From positions 4,628,836 to 4,692,835 of the forward strand of contig NC_092690.1 of NCBI RefSeq assembly GCF_964275005.1: a DNA stretch of 64,000 nucleotides, given 5' to 3'. The position numbers and the translations under genes are program-made. This stretch comes from Diadema setosum (lineage: Eukaryota > Echinodermata > Echinoidea > Diadematoida > Diadematidae). Under the pieces are notes generated by a model that worked only from the letters and a program-made list of their open reading frames with translations, made no database searches and was not told the origin of the DNA. The number at the start of each line of letters is the position of its first letter. Position 1 is the stretch's first letter. Below are positions 1-11,108 of the stretch, piece by piece.

Positions 1-2
1 AG

Positions 3-986
3 GAATGTATTGATCGGGTAGGAAGTGCTGAGTATGTCAGCAAATTGGATGTGATGAAAGGGTATTGGCAGGTGCCATTAGACAAGGATGCAAGAGAGAT
101 CTCGGCGTTTGTCACGCCCTCCGGGTTGTACCAGTATCGTGTCATGCCCTTCGGGATGAAAAATCCCCCCGCAACTTTTCAACGGATGATGAATCGAGTT
201 ATTGCTGGTCATGATAACTGTGTTGTCTATATAGACGATGTGTTGGTTTTCAGCAGTACGTGGGAGGAGCATGTTGCTCATCTTCGAGAGCTGTTCCAGA
301 GGTTGTCACATGCAGGACTCGTGGTGAATCTGGCCAAATGCGAGTTCGGGAAAGCTTGTGTGACTTACCTAGGTCACAAAGTAGGCCGAGGTAGCGTCGC
401 ACCACGAGATGCCAAGGTCCGTCAGCGCTTCTTGGGAATGTGCGGATTCTACCGGAGATTCGTTCCCAACTTCAGTCACCTGGTGGTGCCCTTGACGGAC
501 CTGTTGAAAAAGGGTACAACGTTCCAGTGGTCGGCGAGCTGCCAGGATGCGTTCCAGAAGCTGAAGGCCGTACTCATGAACGATCCCGTGCTCATCGCAC
601 CAAACTTCGAGAGGAGCTTCCAGCTAGCTACGGATGCTAGTGACCGAGGAGTAGGAAACGTGCTACTTCAGGATGACGACAACGGACACAGCAAACCCGT
701 GTGTTTCTTCTCCAAAAAACTGAATCGCCATCAGCAAAATTATTCAACTGTGGAGAAGGAATGCCTCAGTGTCGTTTTAGCCGTGCAACATTTCGAAGCG
801 AAATTGGACGGTGGAAGAGACATCGTGGTGTACACTGACCATAACCCATTGACATTCTTAGAACGCTTCAAGCACAAGAATCAGCGTCTCTTCCGTTGGA
901 GTTTGATTCTCCAGCCGTATCCACTGAGAATTGTGCACATAGCAGGAAAGGACAACAAATTAGCAGACGCTTTGGCGCGAGCTTGA
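3..986 (+). CDS. pol: Ty3/gypsy pol fragment: reverse transcriptase and RNase H (5' end outside window)
   Basis: The frame is open from the window edge to a stop at 986. Residues are numbered from position 45. RT shows the PFGMKNPPATFQ block and the catalytic YIDD at 62-65; the connection region GFYRRFVPNF follows; RNase H shows TDAS (Asp197), the EKE around 237-239, YTDHNPL (Asp265) and ADAL (Asp310). It would copy element RNA into cDNA and degrade the template strand in a cytoplasmic particle. Between 'RDAKV' and 'RFLGMCGF' (about residue 125) the usual linker of roughly 15 residues is missing, an in-frame deletion, so the copy is probably defective. The frame stops directly after RNase H; no zinc-binding integrase domain follows before the polypurine tract at 2615. 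Because gypsy elements normally carry integrase after RNase H, this may be a Gmr1-type element with integrase upstream, or a deleted copy. Family assignment is firm; the clade is an inference. Confidence 0.9.
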   Translation, partial: ECIDRVGSAEYVSKLDVMKGYWQVPLDKDAREISAFVTPSGLYQYRVMPFGMKNPPATFQRMMNRVIAGHDNCVVYIDDVLVFSSTWEEHVAHLRELFQRLSHAGLVVNLAKCEFGKACVTYLGHKVGRGSVAPRDAKVRQRFLGMCGFYRRFVPNFSHLVVPLTDLLKKGTTFQWSASCQDAFQKLKAVLMNDPVLIAPNFERSFQLATDASDRGVGNVLLQDDDNGHSKPVCFFSKKLNRHQQNYSTVEKECLSVVLAVQHFEAKLDGGRDIVVYTDHNPLTFLERFKHKNQRLFRWSLILQPYPLRIVHIAGKDNKLADALARA

Positions 987-2614
987 AATTGTGTACGCGC
1001 TGATAATGTTGCCGAACGATAACAATCTCAAATCTACAGTGAAACCTACATCAAGCTGAACATTTCGAACAAGACTCAAAACAGACAAGAAACTGATGTT
1101 GATTTTTTTTTTTTGTATATGACAAAGTATACATGTGTTTATGTATTCTCGTTCAGTTTTTTCCTTTCCCAAGGTTCTGTGAAGGAAGAAATTGTATTTA
1201 TGTTAATTATGTTTGTTTTAAGCGAAAACAGTATATGTGAGTGATGCTAGGAAGTATGAGAAAGTACTAGTACACGATATTCTGTCTTTATAAGGAGACA
1301 TCACTTGAAAAATTTTTTGATGTGTTACTCGCCAAGCATTGTATGATATTTTGAAAACCCAACATTACAGGAAGCGCCCGGATACAACATTTGTGGTGTG
1401 TAAGATTACAGTGAAAGATGTGCTTCAGTTGCACACTTCTATTTTGATGTCATTCAATGTACCCCAAAGAGTCAAAGGATTCAGATTTGTATGTATACCG
1501 ATACGTTACCGAGTTAATGCTAGCAAATGCAAAAACAGTATAGCAAAAACACATCCGCGCAGTCACAGGAAAACTGTTGACCAAATGTTCAGTTTTATGT
1601 CAACCGGTTTGTGTTAAAACACAAGAATTTGTGTTGTTTTGTATAAATGAAAAAGTGTTGAGTGACAGTGAGGCATAAAGAAGCCAAGATATAATGTCAC
1701 TTTTGTAAATTAACAACTTGTATGTATATGTATTTCGTTACAGAGTAACAGCGTCACATTTGTGTGTCGAGTCTGATCTCGATATATTCCAGAGTTTGCA
1801 CATATATTACAACATCTTATCGCGTGACAGTACATATGTGTGAAGGGACAAAAGAAATGTCCGATGGTTAAAATTTTGTTGTTGTTTTGGCTAACTTATG
1901 ACGCAGAGTTGACATAAGTATAAGATGTATTAGCAAGTACATTGAGTAGATGTACACATGAGTTGACGTGTTTAAATACGATTTTGTTATAATCAAAAAT
2001 GTGTGCTGTTACCACATTCAGTGAAATTCCAATGAAAGTTTGTGTTGGAGAAACAGACATATCTTTGCAACAGTCAGAACAATTTCGTGAAGAAAGTGTA
2101 TTTTTGGTTTTCACATTTAAAGATGAAGTGTATGTGTTACCAAAAACAAAATACTATTCATGCCTGAAGTTATGTAAGTTATTGGTCAAGTATGCGAGGA
2201 TATAATTACAGTCGAGATTACCAGAAAGCACAGTCTCAGTCAAAATATTGATACTACTGGAGAAATGATTGATTACATTTGGTGTAATCTTTCCGGATTA
2301 TGTGCACTCGTATGTGCACCCGTTGAAAACAGTTTCACATGTGTATTACTGTAGACTGTTGATTTGTGTATTTACATGTTTTGTAGGGGGCTTGTCAAGT
2401 TTTCATATATTGTTCTAAAGTGAACAATATGATGCCAGAGTTAACTGATTCTGATAAGGCTCAAAATCAGTAATTATATGTGTAGTATGCCAGGTGATGT
2501 TTTAAGAAAACAACACAAAACTAAACTAATACGTGTAGTAAGCAAGAACAGCGAAGTAAGCCTTACAACGAAGGTGTTTATAGTCGAAAAGTTACATTCA
2601 TAACTTTCTTCTTG
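987..2614 (+). other. Non-coding 3' region of the gypsy element
   Basis: About 1.6 kb between the pol stop and the polypurine tract, AT-rich, without a convincing reading frame and without integrase motifs in any frame. It may be a long 3' untranslated region or a decayed accessory gene; I cannot tell which. Confidence 0.5.
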
Positions 2615-2830
2615 TTGGGGGAGGTGTGACGGAGAACCGTGATGTGCCTTGGTGAAACCAGGGTGGGGTGGAATAAAAGTGTCCATTCGGGACATGAGAG
2701 TTGGAGTTGGCAAACATGGCGTGAACAGTTGCAGTCATTCGGTGCTAATCCAAGAATGTTTGTCGGTGTATGACAGATATTATGTCGGTGCTGACGGGTG
2801 TTCGTTGGTGCATGACAGGGGGGGGGGAGT
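2615..2830 (+). repeat. Polypurine tract and start of 3' LTR of the gypsy element
   Basis: A purine run TTGGGGGAGG at 2615-2624 is followed at once by TGTGACGGAGAAC at 2625, the arrangement expected for a plus-strand primer and the first bases (TG) of a 3' LTR. The downstream end of the LTR is not resolved: after about 2820 the sequence passes into G-rich runs and the repeat array that follows. Confidence 0.6.
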
Positions 2831-5800
2831 GATGGAGAGGAGGGGGATTGTCTACATTTACTGCATCTTCTTGATGATTCTCAAGAAGGATTTTCACCAA
2901 ACTTAGCAGATACCATCTTTACGGTGATATGGTCTTATATGGTAAAATGAGGGGGGAGGAGGAGTTGAAGTTTCAGGTCCCTAAACTCTGGAATTTGTAA
3001 TCTTCTTCTGTTGAACCGAAGAATATGGAACTACGTTATATGAAGACACTATAGTTACTAAAATTTCAGGTTTGATTATGACGGGTCCAGGAGTGCCCTG
3101 ATAAGGGTTGTGAGGGGAGGAGGGGGATTTTCCACATTTTCTGCGTAGTCTTGTAAAATCTATGACGGATTTTCACCAAACTTGGCAGATAGTATATTTA
3201 TTGTGATTCGATCTTAATTTGTTAAATTGAATCCCCCCCCCCCGCCGACTAGGAGAGGGGGGGGGGTGAACCCTCAGAGTCCCTATTCTCTTGATTTTTT
3301 TTTTTTAACTTCTTGTCGAACCGATAAAGTTAGTGCCCTGATTGGGGGTAGGTGAGGGTGAGGGGGAGGGGGTGCTGTTATTCCTAAGGGTCGTTAATCC
3401 GAAACACGCAAAGTCCCTATACCTAGAGGTTCGTTAATCCGAAAATGAAAAAGGGTTCGTTAATCCAAAAATTTGTGGCGTTATTCCGAAGGTTCGTTAT
3501 TCCGAAGACTGGTTAATCCGTGAATGAAATTCGGAACAATGAACCTTCGGATTAACGAATCTTAGGAATAAGGAGCCTTCGGAATAATGAACCTTCGGAA
3601 TAACGAGCTGTAACCAGGGGGAGGAGGGGGATTTTCAAAATTTTCTCCATCTTCTTGAAAAACCTATGACGAATTTTCACCAAACTTGGCAGAGGCATCT
3701 TTATGGTGATAGTACTGTAAATACAGTTAATGCATGATGTAGGTTCAAGTTTACTATGACAGATGAAGGGATGCCCAAAAAGGGGAGTGGGTAGGAAGGA
3801 GGCTTAATTTTCACAATTTTTGCCTTTTTCCTGAAAACTCAAGACGCATCCCTTGGATAATAAAATCATATATCAGCTTAACAAAACAAAACAAAACAAA
3901 ACAAAACAAAACTTCTATAAAAATGATGGAGCTAATAGAGTGTTAGTGCCTGTTATGGTAAGTTAAGTTATGAATTAATGTTAAGTGCGGCGGAGGCGGA
4001 TTTGTCACATATTCAGCTTCTTCTTGAAATCCTTATATAATAGATATTTGCCAAGCTTGAAACGTAGCGCAGCGTATTTATCTGGTGATATGACCTCAAT
4101 TTGTCTAAAGCACTGCCTCAACCCCTAAGGTGGGAGGAGATGGAGCCCCCTACCCCATCTCCGCCCCTTGAACTTGAAAGGGACCAAGACGAGGGGGGTG
4201 GGTCGTTCGGGTGGAATTCAGAATTTTATTGAAAACCCTATACATATGATACAAAACCGGAATACATACTCTTTAAAGATTTTTTTTTTTCATATATACA
4301 ACCAAGAGTAATAGAACACAATTTTATCACATTTTTAGAAGGTAGATCTATACTTTGATGAAATTTCACGTCTGCTTACTAAATGACGTGGGGGCTACCC
4401 TGGTCTTATCCCTAGCTTTGGGGAAGGGAACAACTTGGACTTGTTGCCCCTTCGAACAAAGTGGGATCGCTATTACCCTAGAGATGCTACCTCCCACGTT
4501 CGGTGAAAATCCGTGAAAGATTTCTCAAGAGGATGCAGAATATGTGAAAATCCCCCTCCTCCCCCTCACCCCCCCCCCCCATAAGGACACCCCTCGATCC
4601 GCCCCAATCAAACGTGAAATAAAATTTCAGGAATTAATGTCTTCATAGCACTAACTAAGCTCTCTTTTCCGGTTTGACAGAAGATAAAAATTGAGTTTAG
4701 GGACTCCGAGGCATCAACCCCCCCCCCCTTAAGCGGTGTGTGTGTGTGTATGGGAGGGGGCTCATTTTAACAAATTAGGTGCATATCACCGTAAAGACGC
4801 AATCTGCCAATTTTGGTGAAAATCCTTCGTAGATTTTTCAAGAAGATGCTGAAAATGTGGAAAATTCCTCTCCTTGCCCTCACCCCCTCGATCTGGAGAC
4901 CCCTTGATCCGCGCCATAACCAAACATGAAATTTCATTCATTAACGCTGTGTCTTCATAGCACTAACTTAGCTCTATCTTTATCGGTTTGACAGAAGAAG
5001 ATCAAAAAAATTCCAGAGTTTAGGGACGCTGAAGCTTCAACCCCCGCAGCCCCACCCCCCCCCCCTTCGGCGGTGGGGGAAGGGGGGGGGACTCATTTGA
5101 ACAAATTAAGATCATAATTATTACCATAATCTTGCTATCTGTCAAGTTTGGTGAAAATCCCTCATATGTGTTTCAAGAATAAGATGCTAAAAATGTGGAA
5201 TATCCCCCTCCACCCATCACCCCTCCCCCCCCCCCCCGATCTGGGCACCCCTTGATCCGCCATAATCAAACATGAAATTTCATTCATTAATCACGTTAAT
5301 GTCTTCATAGCACTAACTTAGCTCTATCTTTTTCGGTTTGACAGAAGAAGATTTTTAAAAAAAAATCCAGATTTTTGGGATGTTTTCGGCGATGGGGAGG
5401 GGCGCATTTTAACAAATGAAGATTATATTACCATAAATATGACTGTATTTCACAAGTTGGGTGAAAATCCGTCCTAGATTTTTCGAGAATGTGCTGAAAA
5501 TGTGGAAAATCCCCCTCCCCCCCCCCCCCCCCTCACGCCCGATCAGGGCACCCCTGTGTCCGCCATGATCAAACATGAAATTTTAGTCATTAATGTCTTC
5601 ATAGCACTAACTTAGCTCTTTCTTTTTCGGTTCGACAGATGAAGAAAAAAAAATCAAGCGTTTAGGACTCTGAAGCTTCAACTCCTCCCCCCCCCCTTAG
5701 GACTGGTGTGGGGGGGGGGGGGCTCATTTTGACAAATTACGATCATATCACCATTAAGATGTTATCTGCCAAATCTGGTGAAAATTCGTTGTAGGGTTTG

Positions 5801-5880
5801 CAAGAAAATGCTGAAATGTAATAAAAAAAAACAAGACAGATGGTCGCTAAGACAGGTGGTAAAGATGGTAATGGTTCGTG
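2830..5880. repeat. Inverted array of a ~280-320 bp degenerate repeat with G/C homopolymer runs
   Basis: The core 'ttttcaccaaacttggcag' recurs near 2890, 3169 and 3672 on the + strand. Its complement recurs near 4504, 4808, 5140, 5455 and 5766, so the array changes orientation at roughly 4.0-4.4 kb. Each unit also holds the 'cttcttgaaaaccctatgac' type motif, a run of eight or more C or G, and a line about 'cataatcaaacatgaaattt'. No reading frame is supported. The same core family returns at 24.9-26.1 kb. Confidence 0.75.
3385..3615. repeat. Minisatellite of ~15 bp, 'TTCGTTAATCCGAA', with both orientations
   Basis: Repeated words 'gttcgttaatccgaa', 'gttcgttattccgaag' and their complements 'ccttcggaataacgaa' alternate through about 230 bp; the orientation flips near 3535. 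It is embedded in the larger inverted array. Confidence 0.7.
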
Positions 5881-5937
5881 CGCAGCTTTGATTGAGAGTT
5901 TCTCTTCCATCTCTACATAATATAGGTGAAATGAATT

Positions 5938-6055
5938 TTTTGCACATTTCCCGGCGACGTTTTGCACATTTCCCGGCGTTTGCACATTTCCCGGCGAGAC
6001 GTTTGCACATTTCCAGGCGTTTGCACATTTCCCGGCGTTTGCACATTTCCCGGCT
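5938..6055 (+). repeat. Minisatellite 'gtttgcacatttcccggc', about seven copies
   Basis: Units of 12-21 bp built from 'gcacatttcccggc' repeat from 5940 to 6053, followed by a run of about 30 A residues (6101-6132). It lies about 130 bp before the first recognised exon of gene A, inside its intron. Frames open through it are artefacts of the repeat. Confidence 0.75.
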
Positions 6056-6097
6056 CCACAGGGGAGAGCAGGTTCCTGTAGTTACTTATCTACACTG

Positions 6098-6134
<37 letters not shown>

Positions 6135-6180
6135 ATGCGAAATGCCGCTCATTTGTGTTTTTCCTAATTACTCTTTGCAG

Positions 6181-7868
6181 AAACCAACGCGCTGGATGTC
6201 ACCTGAGGGAATGCAGAATAGAAAATGGTCGATTGAGGGTGATGTTTGGTCTTACGGAATCCTTCTTTGGGAAATCGTCACTCTGGGTACGACGTAATAT
6301 ACATAAAATTACACCTCTTTGTTTAATTAACCAAATTCACAAACCTCCATCTATACTGAAAACAAAAACCAAAGCTACAATAATACGAAGTTATTTTGCA
6401 AGTGTACTTGGTACAATGATTATATTACACACTTTTTAAAATATCTTAAAATTTACAACTGCAGAGTGTGCACTTTTTGAGACACCTGATTTATACTGCC
6501 AATGAATGATCCTGCGAAATTTAGAAGAACAAGTTCAAAGTAGGTAGCAACAAAATGCATGAAAAAAATAACAAAAAGTCTGCTAAGTATGATATTTAAA
6601 TATGTGAATCTTCTCCTTTTCTCTGTCGTCTTCTCTGCCTCTTTTCAAGGAGCAAGACCATATCCCAAAATGACGATGGACATGGTGAAGCAGCAGGTTA
6701 CCAAGGGATACAAGATGCCACGCCCTTCTCACTGTGGTCAAGAATTGTGAGTATTTACCTTCACTTCCATCTTTCAGGTGGATGCGATATGATGTATAAG
6801 TCGGTTTGTATGTGTGCTTGTTTGCATCGCTGTGTGTGAGTCTTTGAGCGTGTGTGCGCTTGTGCTTAGGTGTGTGTGTGTATGTGTGTGTGTGTGTGTG
6901 TGTGCTTGTGTGTGAGTTTGTGTGTGTTTACCTATTCTCGTTGACTAGAATTCTTGTAGATTTCTGGTGCCCAGTACCGAGTCTGTCTAGATTTGACATT
7001 TTGTATTTACACTTACAAAATTCAAAGACAGATCAGCGGAAAACAATTTTTGGTCATTGAGCGTCTTATTGTTTACTTCGATCTTTTCTTCGCATAGATA
7101 CTCTATAATGACCAGCTGCTGGGAAATGGAGCCGGAAAAGAGATGCTCTTATAACGTCATTCAGATGAATCTTGAACCAACAATGGAAGTGTATCACGTA
7201 AGCTATCATACCGGTTTCATTTATATAATCCCTTTCACTAATTCAGAGTGAACACACTGGTGAAAGTTACTACTCATCACGTTTATAGCATTAATAATTT
7301 TTTACATAATTTGCTGATAGGAGGCCGATGAAATGATTATTTAAGTGTCAGTCCAACAGTTCATGAACTGTCTATTTCACTGGTACATGTAGTTGTATGT
7401 TCTTAAAAATACACAAATATGTACGAATATTTGATTATTAAATATCAGATAAAATCTTTACGTGCCTAAGTTACCCATGCATGAGTCTGCTATTGCGTTT
7501 TTTCAGTGATTTGTCCAAAAAAAAAAAAAAAAAAAGGTATTGTCAAACACCCCAATTGTCTACGGATATAAATTCATGCTATGGTGTACCCGCACATTGC
7601 GTCTAATGATATGTTATGAAACATTTTTTTTTATTAAAAAGAAATGATTAGTGTAAAAATGATACGAGATAACATTTGGGGCCGTATTGAGTATACATCT
7701 AATATAATATACATATAATCCCTTTTGATATTATAAAAAAAAATAATTTTGGACTAAAATGATTTTATTTCCACTAAACTGTGCTTACTTTGCTCTTTCA
7801 AGGAATACCTGTCACTCCAGAACTTGGATGAGAGATTGTATGAATCTGTGGCCGATATAACAGTCTAG
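6181..7868 (+). CDS. Gene A: C-terminal exons of a receptor tyrosine kinase-like protein (partial)
   Basis: Four exons, 6181-6286, 6650-6746, 7098-7197 and 7803-7868 (stop TAG), each with AG acceptor and GT donor and consistent phases. They encode the kinase C-lobe from the segment after the activation loop: RWMSPEG (the APE-type motif), DVWSYGILLWEIVTLG (subdomain IX), GARPYPKMTMDMV, CWEMEPEKRCS (subdomain XI) and a tail ending in LYESVADITV. Exon sizes and phases (106, 97, 100, 66 nt) are identical to the last four exons of gene B, so A and B are tandem duplicates. The exons for the ectodomain, membrane helix, N-lobe and catalytic loop are not in the window: the 6 kb upstream is retroelement and repeat DNA. 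Either the intron is very long or the gene is truncated. Catalytic competence cannot be judged from this part. Confidence 0.85.
6857..6930 (+). repeat. (TG)n microsatellite in gene A intron
   Basis: Nearly continuous GT dinucleotides with a few interruptions, in the intron between the second and third visible exons of gene A. Confidence 0.85.
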
Positions 7869-8925
7869 ACGTCCATCAAGATAAAAAAAGGCACAATTTC
7901 CATGAATTTCGTGAGTTTTTTTTTTTTTTTTTTTTTTTTTGATAGACGTTAACTGTGGCTTCAGATGTTGTTATACATTATGGGATGCGTGTATGTCTGA
8001 TACTTTCATCAAGTTTTAATTGACTTACGTTACATTTCTGTTAAGTACTACTGAGCTACAGATGTAGAATAGAGTAGCATTTAAACACAAGCGTAACAAA
8101 ATGAAATAGAATATTGATTAATTTAATACTGCATATTTTGTAATGATTGTCCTAAAGGTTTGTATATCATTTTCATGTTCAAGATTTAAAAACTTTGCTT
8201 GTTTATATGCTTTTTGTTGTACTGGTGAATAGGGATTGTATACATGCTATTTTGAAAGAATCTTACGTAATTAAATAACTCTCCATTTCACTGACATGAT
8301 ATCCACAGGTTATAGATGGAGATTAGGTCTTTAGAAGATATTATTTTACATGTTCAGTCGCAGAAACTGACCTATCACAGGATAGTAAAGACTAATCACT
8401 CTCGTAAATGAATGATTTCTTGATGGATTCTTGTCATAAGTTTACGGAATATTATGATCCTGTTATTGTTATGGACATTATTGCAAAGTTGTTAACTATT
8501 CTATTGTCACTGGCTGTCGTTGCCGGTGCGTTTCATTATCATTATCGTACAGTATTAAATTGTTATGTATTACACCGTGTACAGTCACTGTATGTAAACT
8601 GAATTATAAAGGTTTGATCAGTAAACAACTGTAAATATGAGATTTGAGTTTTCGTTCAAGTGATGAATATAGAAATTACCATTGTCTAATCGAAACTTGG
8701 AAAACGAGAAAAAATGCATTCTTTTTAGGAGAAGGTACGTATCGGGAAAAAAAAAACGGATACTATTGCCAGGTTCCTTTATCTTTTTATAAGAGACACA
8801 TTTGTGTTATTATTCCATTGATAATTAGTGTGGACATGGTGATTTTTACTACTATCAGCATTCTTATTTCAGATGTCCCTTAACCCTAACTAGGCCGGGC
8901 TATTTAGGTACACTGTAGTTGATAG
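7869..8925 (+). other. Gene A 3' flank
   Basis: A 26-base T run at 7917-7941 follows the stop. Short words downstream ('atcactctcgtaa' at about 8396, matched at about 50267) recur beyond the gene B stop, so the duplicated block probably runs 0.5-2 kb past both stops. No gene or clear polyadenylation site is seen. Confidence 0.4.
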
Positions 8926-9185
8926 AGCCGGGGGGGGGGGTCCTCCCAGCCCCCCCCCCCCCCTCCAGATCTCGGCCGTCGACCGCGCGATCGCGACGAA
9001 AATTGGCACACACATTGCCTATGATGTAATTTAAAATACCATGAAGTTAATTTTTCAAACAATTATAATTCATGCCAAATTATGCTCATTCATGCATAAT
9101 GATGCATGAAATCAGACTATTTGGTATAAATCGCTGAATAAACCTCAAAACAGGCACATTTTTTGTGTAAATATTTTTTTAGTGT
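8926..9185. repeat. Poly-G/poly-C island and flanking dispersed repeat
   Basis: Ten G, then fourteen C, then a CG-rich line containing 'gtcgaccgcgcgatcgcgac' and 'gaaaattggcacacac', sharply different from the AT-rich DNA around it. It looks like the end of a dispersed repeat; boundaries are not defined. Confidence 0.45.
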
Positions 9186-9254
9186 CCTTAGCAAATGTAA
9201 TTTTAAAAAATTTGATATCAGACATTTTTAATGTATTTTATTTTTTTATTTCTT

Positions 9255-9375
9255 ACGTATTTCTACGACATTTGCTTCGACGTCATATGATGCAAAGGTC
9301 TGAAAGTACACACAGGTACGACATTTGCTCCGGCGACATTTGCTTCGACGATGATGTCGTATGCAAAAGTTCAAA
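9255..9375 (-). repeat. Short piece of the 15-bp 'GGAGCAAATGTCG' repeat element, inverted
   Basis: 'cgacatttgctccggcgac' and 'gcttcgacgtcatatgatgcaa' are the reverse complement of sequence at 15350-15480, where the long minisatellite begins. This is therefore a second, short and inverted copy of the same repeat with its unique flank. Confidence 0.7.
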
Positions 9376-11105
9376 AGAAACGGAATTATAACATAACCCC
9401 TTAGAAATTATGTAAAAGATAGTTCATAAGTGTCACAAGTTCTTTACCTCATCGTCAACAGTTTCGTATGAAGTTGTTGCAAACTTTCTAGCTACCTGTT
9501 CAAAAACGAATAAACAAGAAACTTGAGAAATTCATATTCACCCATACTAGTATGTCTTCAGTATGGGATAGAAATATTGGACCCAGAAACACGTTGGATT
9601 TGTGATACATTATGGAATTTATTGGAAAAATATTCCAGTGACAATTTTGTAGAACTTGCAATCAATGGCAACTCTATATTAATGACAAGGACAGTGAAAT
9701 CTTGGTGTTTTGATTAGCTACGAAACATTTTCTCAATAAGTACCAAATATAACAAGTTTAACTGGCTATGAAACATTGTCTATATGGTTGTTGTCTAAGG
9801 TTTCTGCAATGTATATTTTTTGGAATGTTATTACATGGAGAACGACAATATTTAATTCTAGGAGAAAAGCTTTGTCACAATAACGGATTAAAAAACAACA
9901 GCTATGTAAAAGGGATGATTTTCAAGGCTGCGTATAGTTTCACAATTATCATTTCGATTCGAAACTGGAGTTTTGGTATAGTTAAACAAAATGACTTAAT
10001 GGCGTACCATCTTTGATACATAATTTATTTATTTCTTTGTGTATATTATCATTTTTGTATCATCCGTTTGGTGTAGTGAACAGAATTTTAAGTTCTATGG
10101 TTAACATTGAAATTTTTCCTTCTAATCAGAAGCTGTATTGATTAGGGCTAAGGAAAGTAACAAAAATCTTCGTTTTTAAACGGGTATTTAAAAAATGTAA
10201 TTGTTGAAACTTTCTTTTGTAGTAGCGTTGTTTCACAAACTCTCAAGGTTAACTTAAAGAAATGAAAGAACTTAAACTTGCTGGCATGCAAGAAACTTAT
10301 ATTCAATGGAAAAACTCGTTTCAAAGCATTATTTTTGCCACTTTTTCCATTTTGTGCATAAAATACCTTTCTATTATAAGAGAGATGTCAACAAAATTTG
10401 TCAAGGCTTATTTGTATATGAGAAAGCGACAGAAAGAACAATATTTTGATTTGACTGTGTCGTTTCCCTACGGTCGATTGACGTGCTTTCTCTTTTCGGG
10501 CACAAAATCAGACGGAAGAGATTGAGTGAAACTCTTTTATACGATATTTATACTATGTGGACCTTTGAAATTTCGGTATTCCAGCAGCTTAATGTTACGT
10601 TGTTACAAAAGACAATACTTTGGGGAGTGCCAACTTTTCTGATTCCTCGAGAGCTTGTATATTTTGGGGAAGTTTTGTAGAAAGTTTTGCAAAGTTAGTT
10701 TGTTTGTTTGTTTTGAATTTTACAGGTCTTTTGCAAGATTCACCATTATTTTTGTAAGAACTGCATTTACCATTCGACGTGGTTTAAAAAGTCTTCTGTG
10801 TTTCCTCAATTCGTATTATAGTTCGGTGTTACCCAAAAACTTTATTGTCTTGATTCTGTAATTGCTCTCCTGATTCTGATCAATAACAAAAATGGGACGG
10901 TGTTGGTAAAGTGTGACATCCTGTAGAAATGTCGTAAATGTCAAAGTTGGAAGGCGTAATGAAACATTGGCAATGAAAACAGTCAAACATGCTTTAAAAT
11001 GATCTTTATTTCAACAAAACACGTTTGAACAACATGTTTGAAAATTTGAACTGTTTTACATGTAATGCTATTATGAGGGACAAATGGGACACGTTGTCCC
11101 AACTG
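9376..11105. other. AT-rich intergenic DNA, nothing recognised
   Basis: Short open frames (60-90 codons) occur on the + strand, but none has a recognisable motif, a codon bias or splice partners that I can support. Confidence 0.4.
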
Positions 11106-11108
11106 CAA

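Noticed and set aside
3385..3615. CRISPR-like array of short repeats
   Set aside because: Units are contiguous, vary in sequence and orientation, have no unique spacers, and the genome is animal.
8644..8883. Small hydrophobic frame as a host gene
   Set aside because: No recognised motif, no splice signals in phase, and it lies in the decayed 3' flank of gene A.
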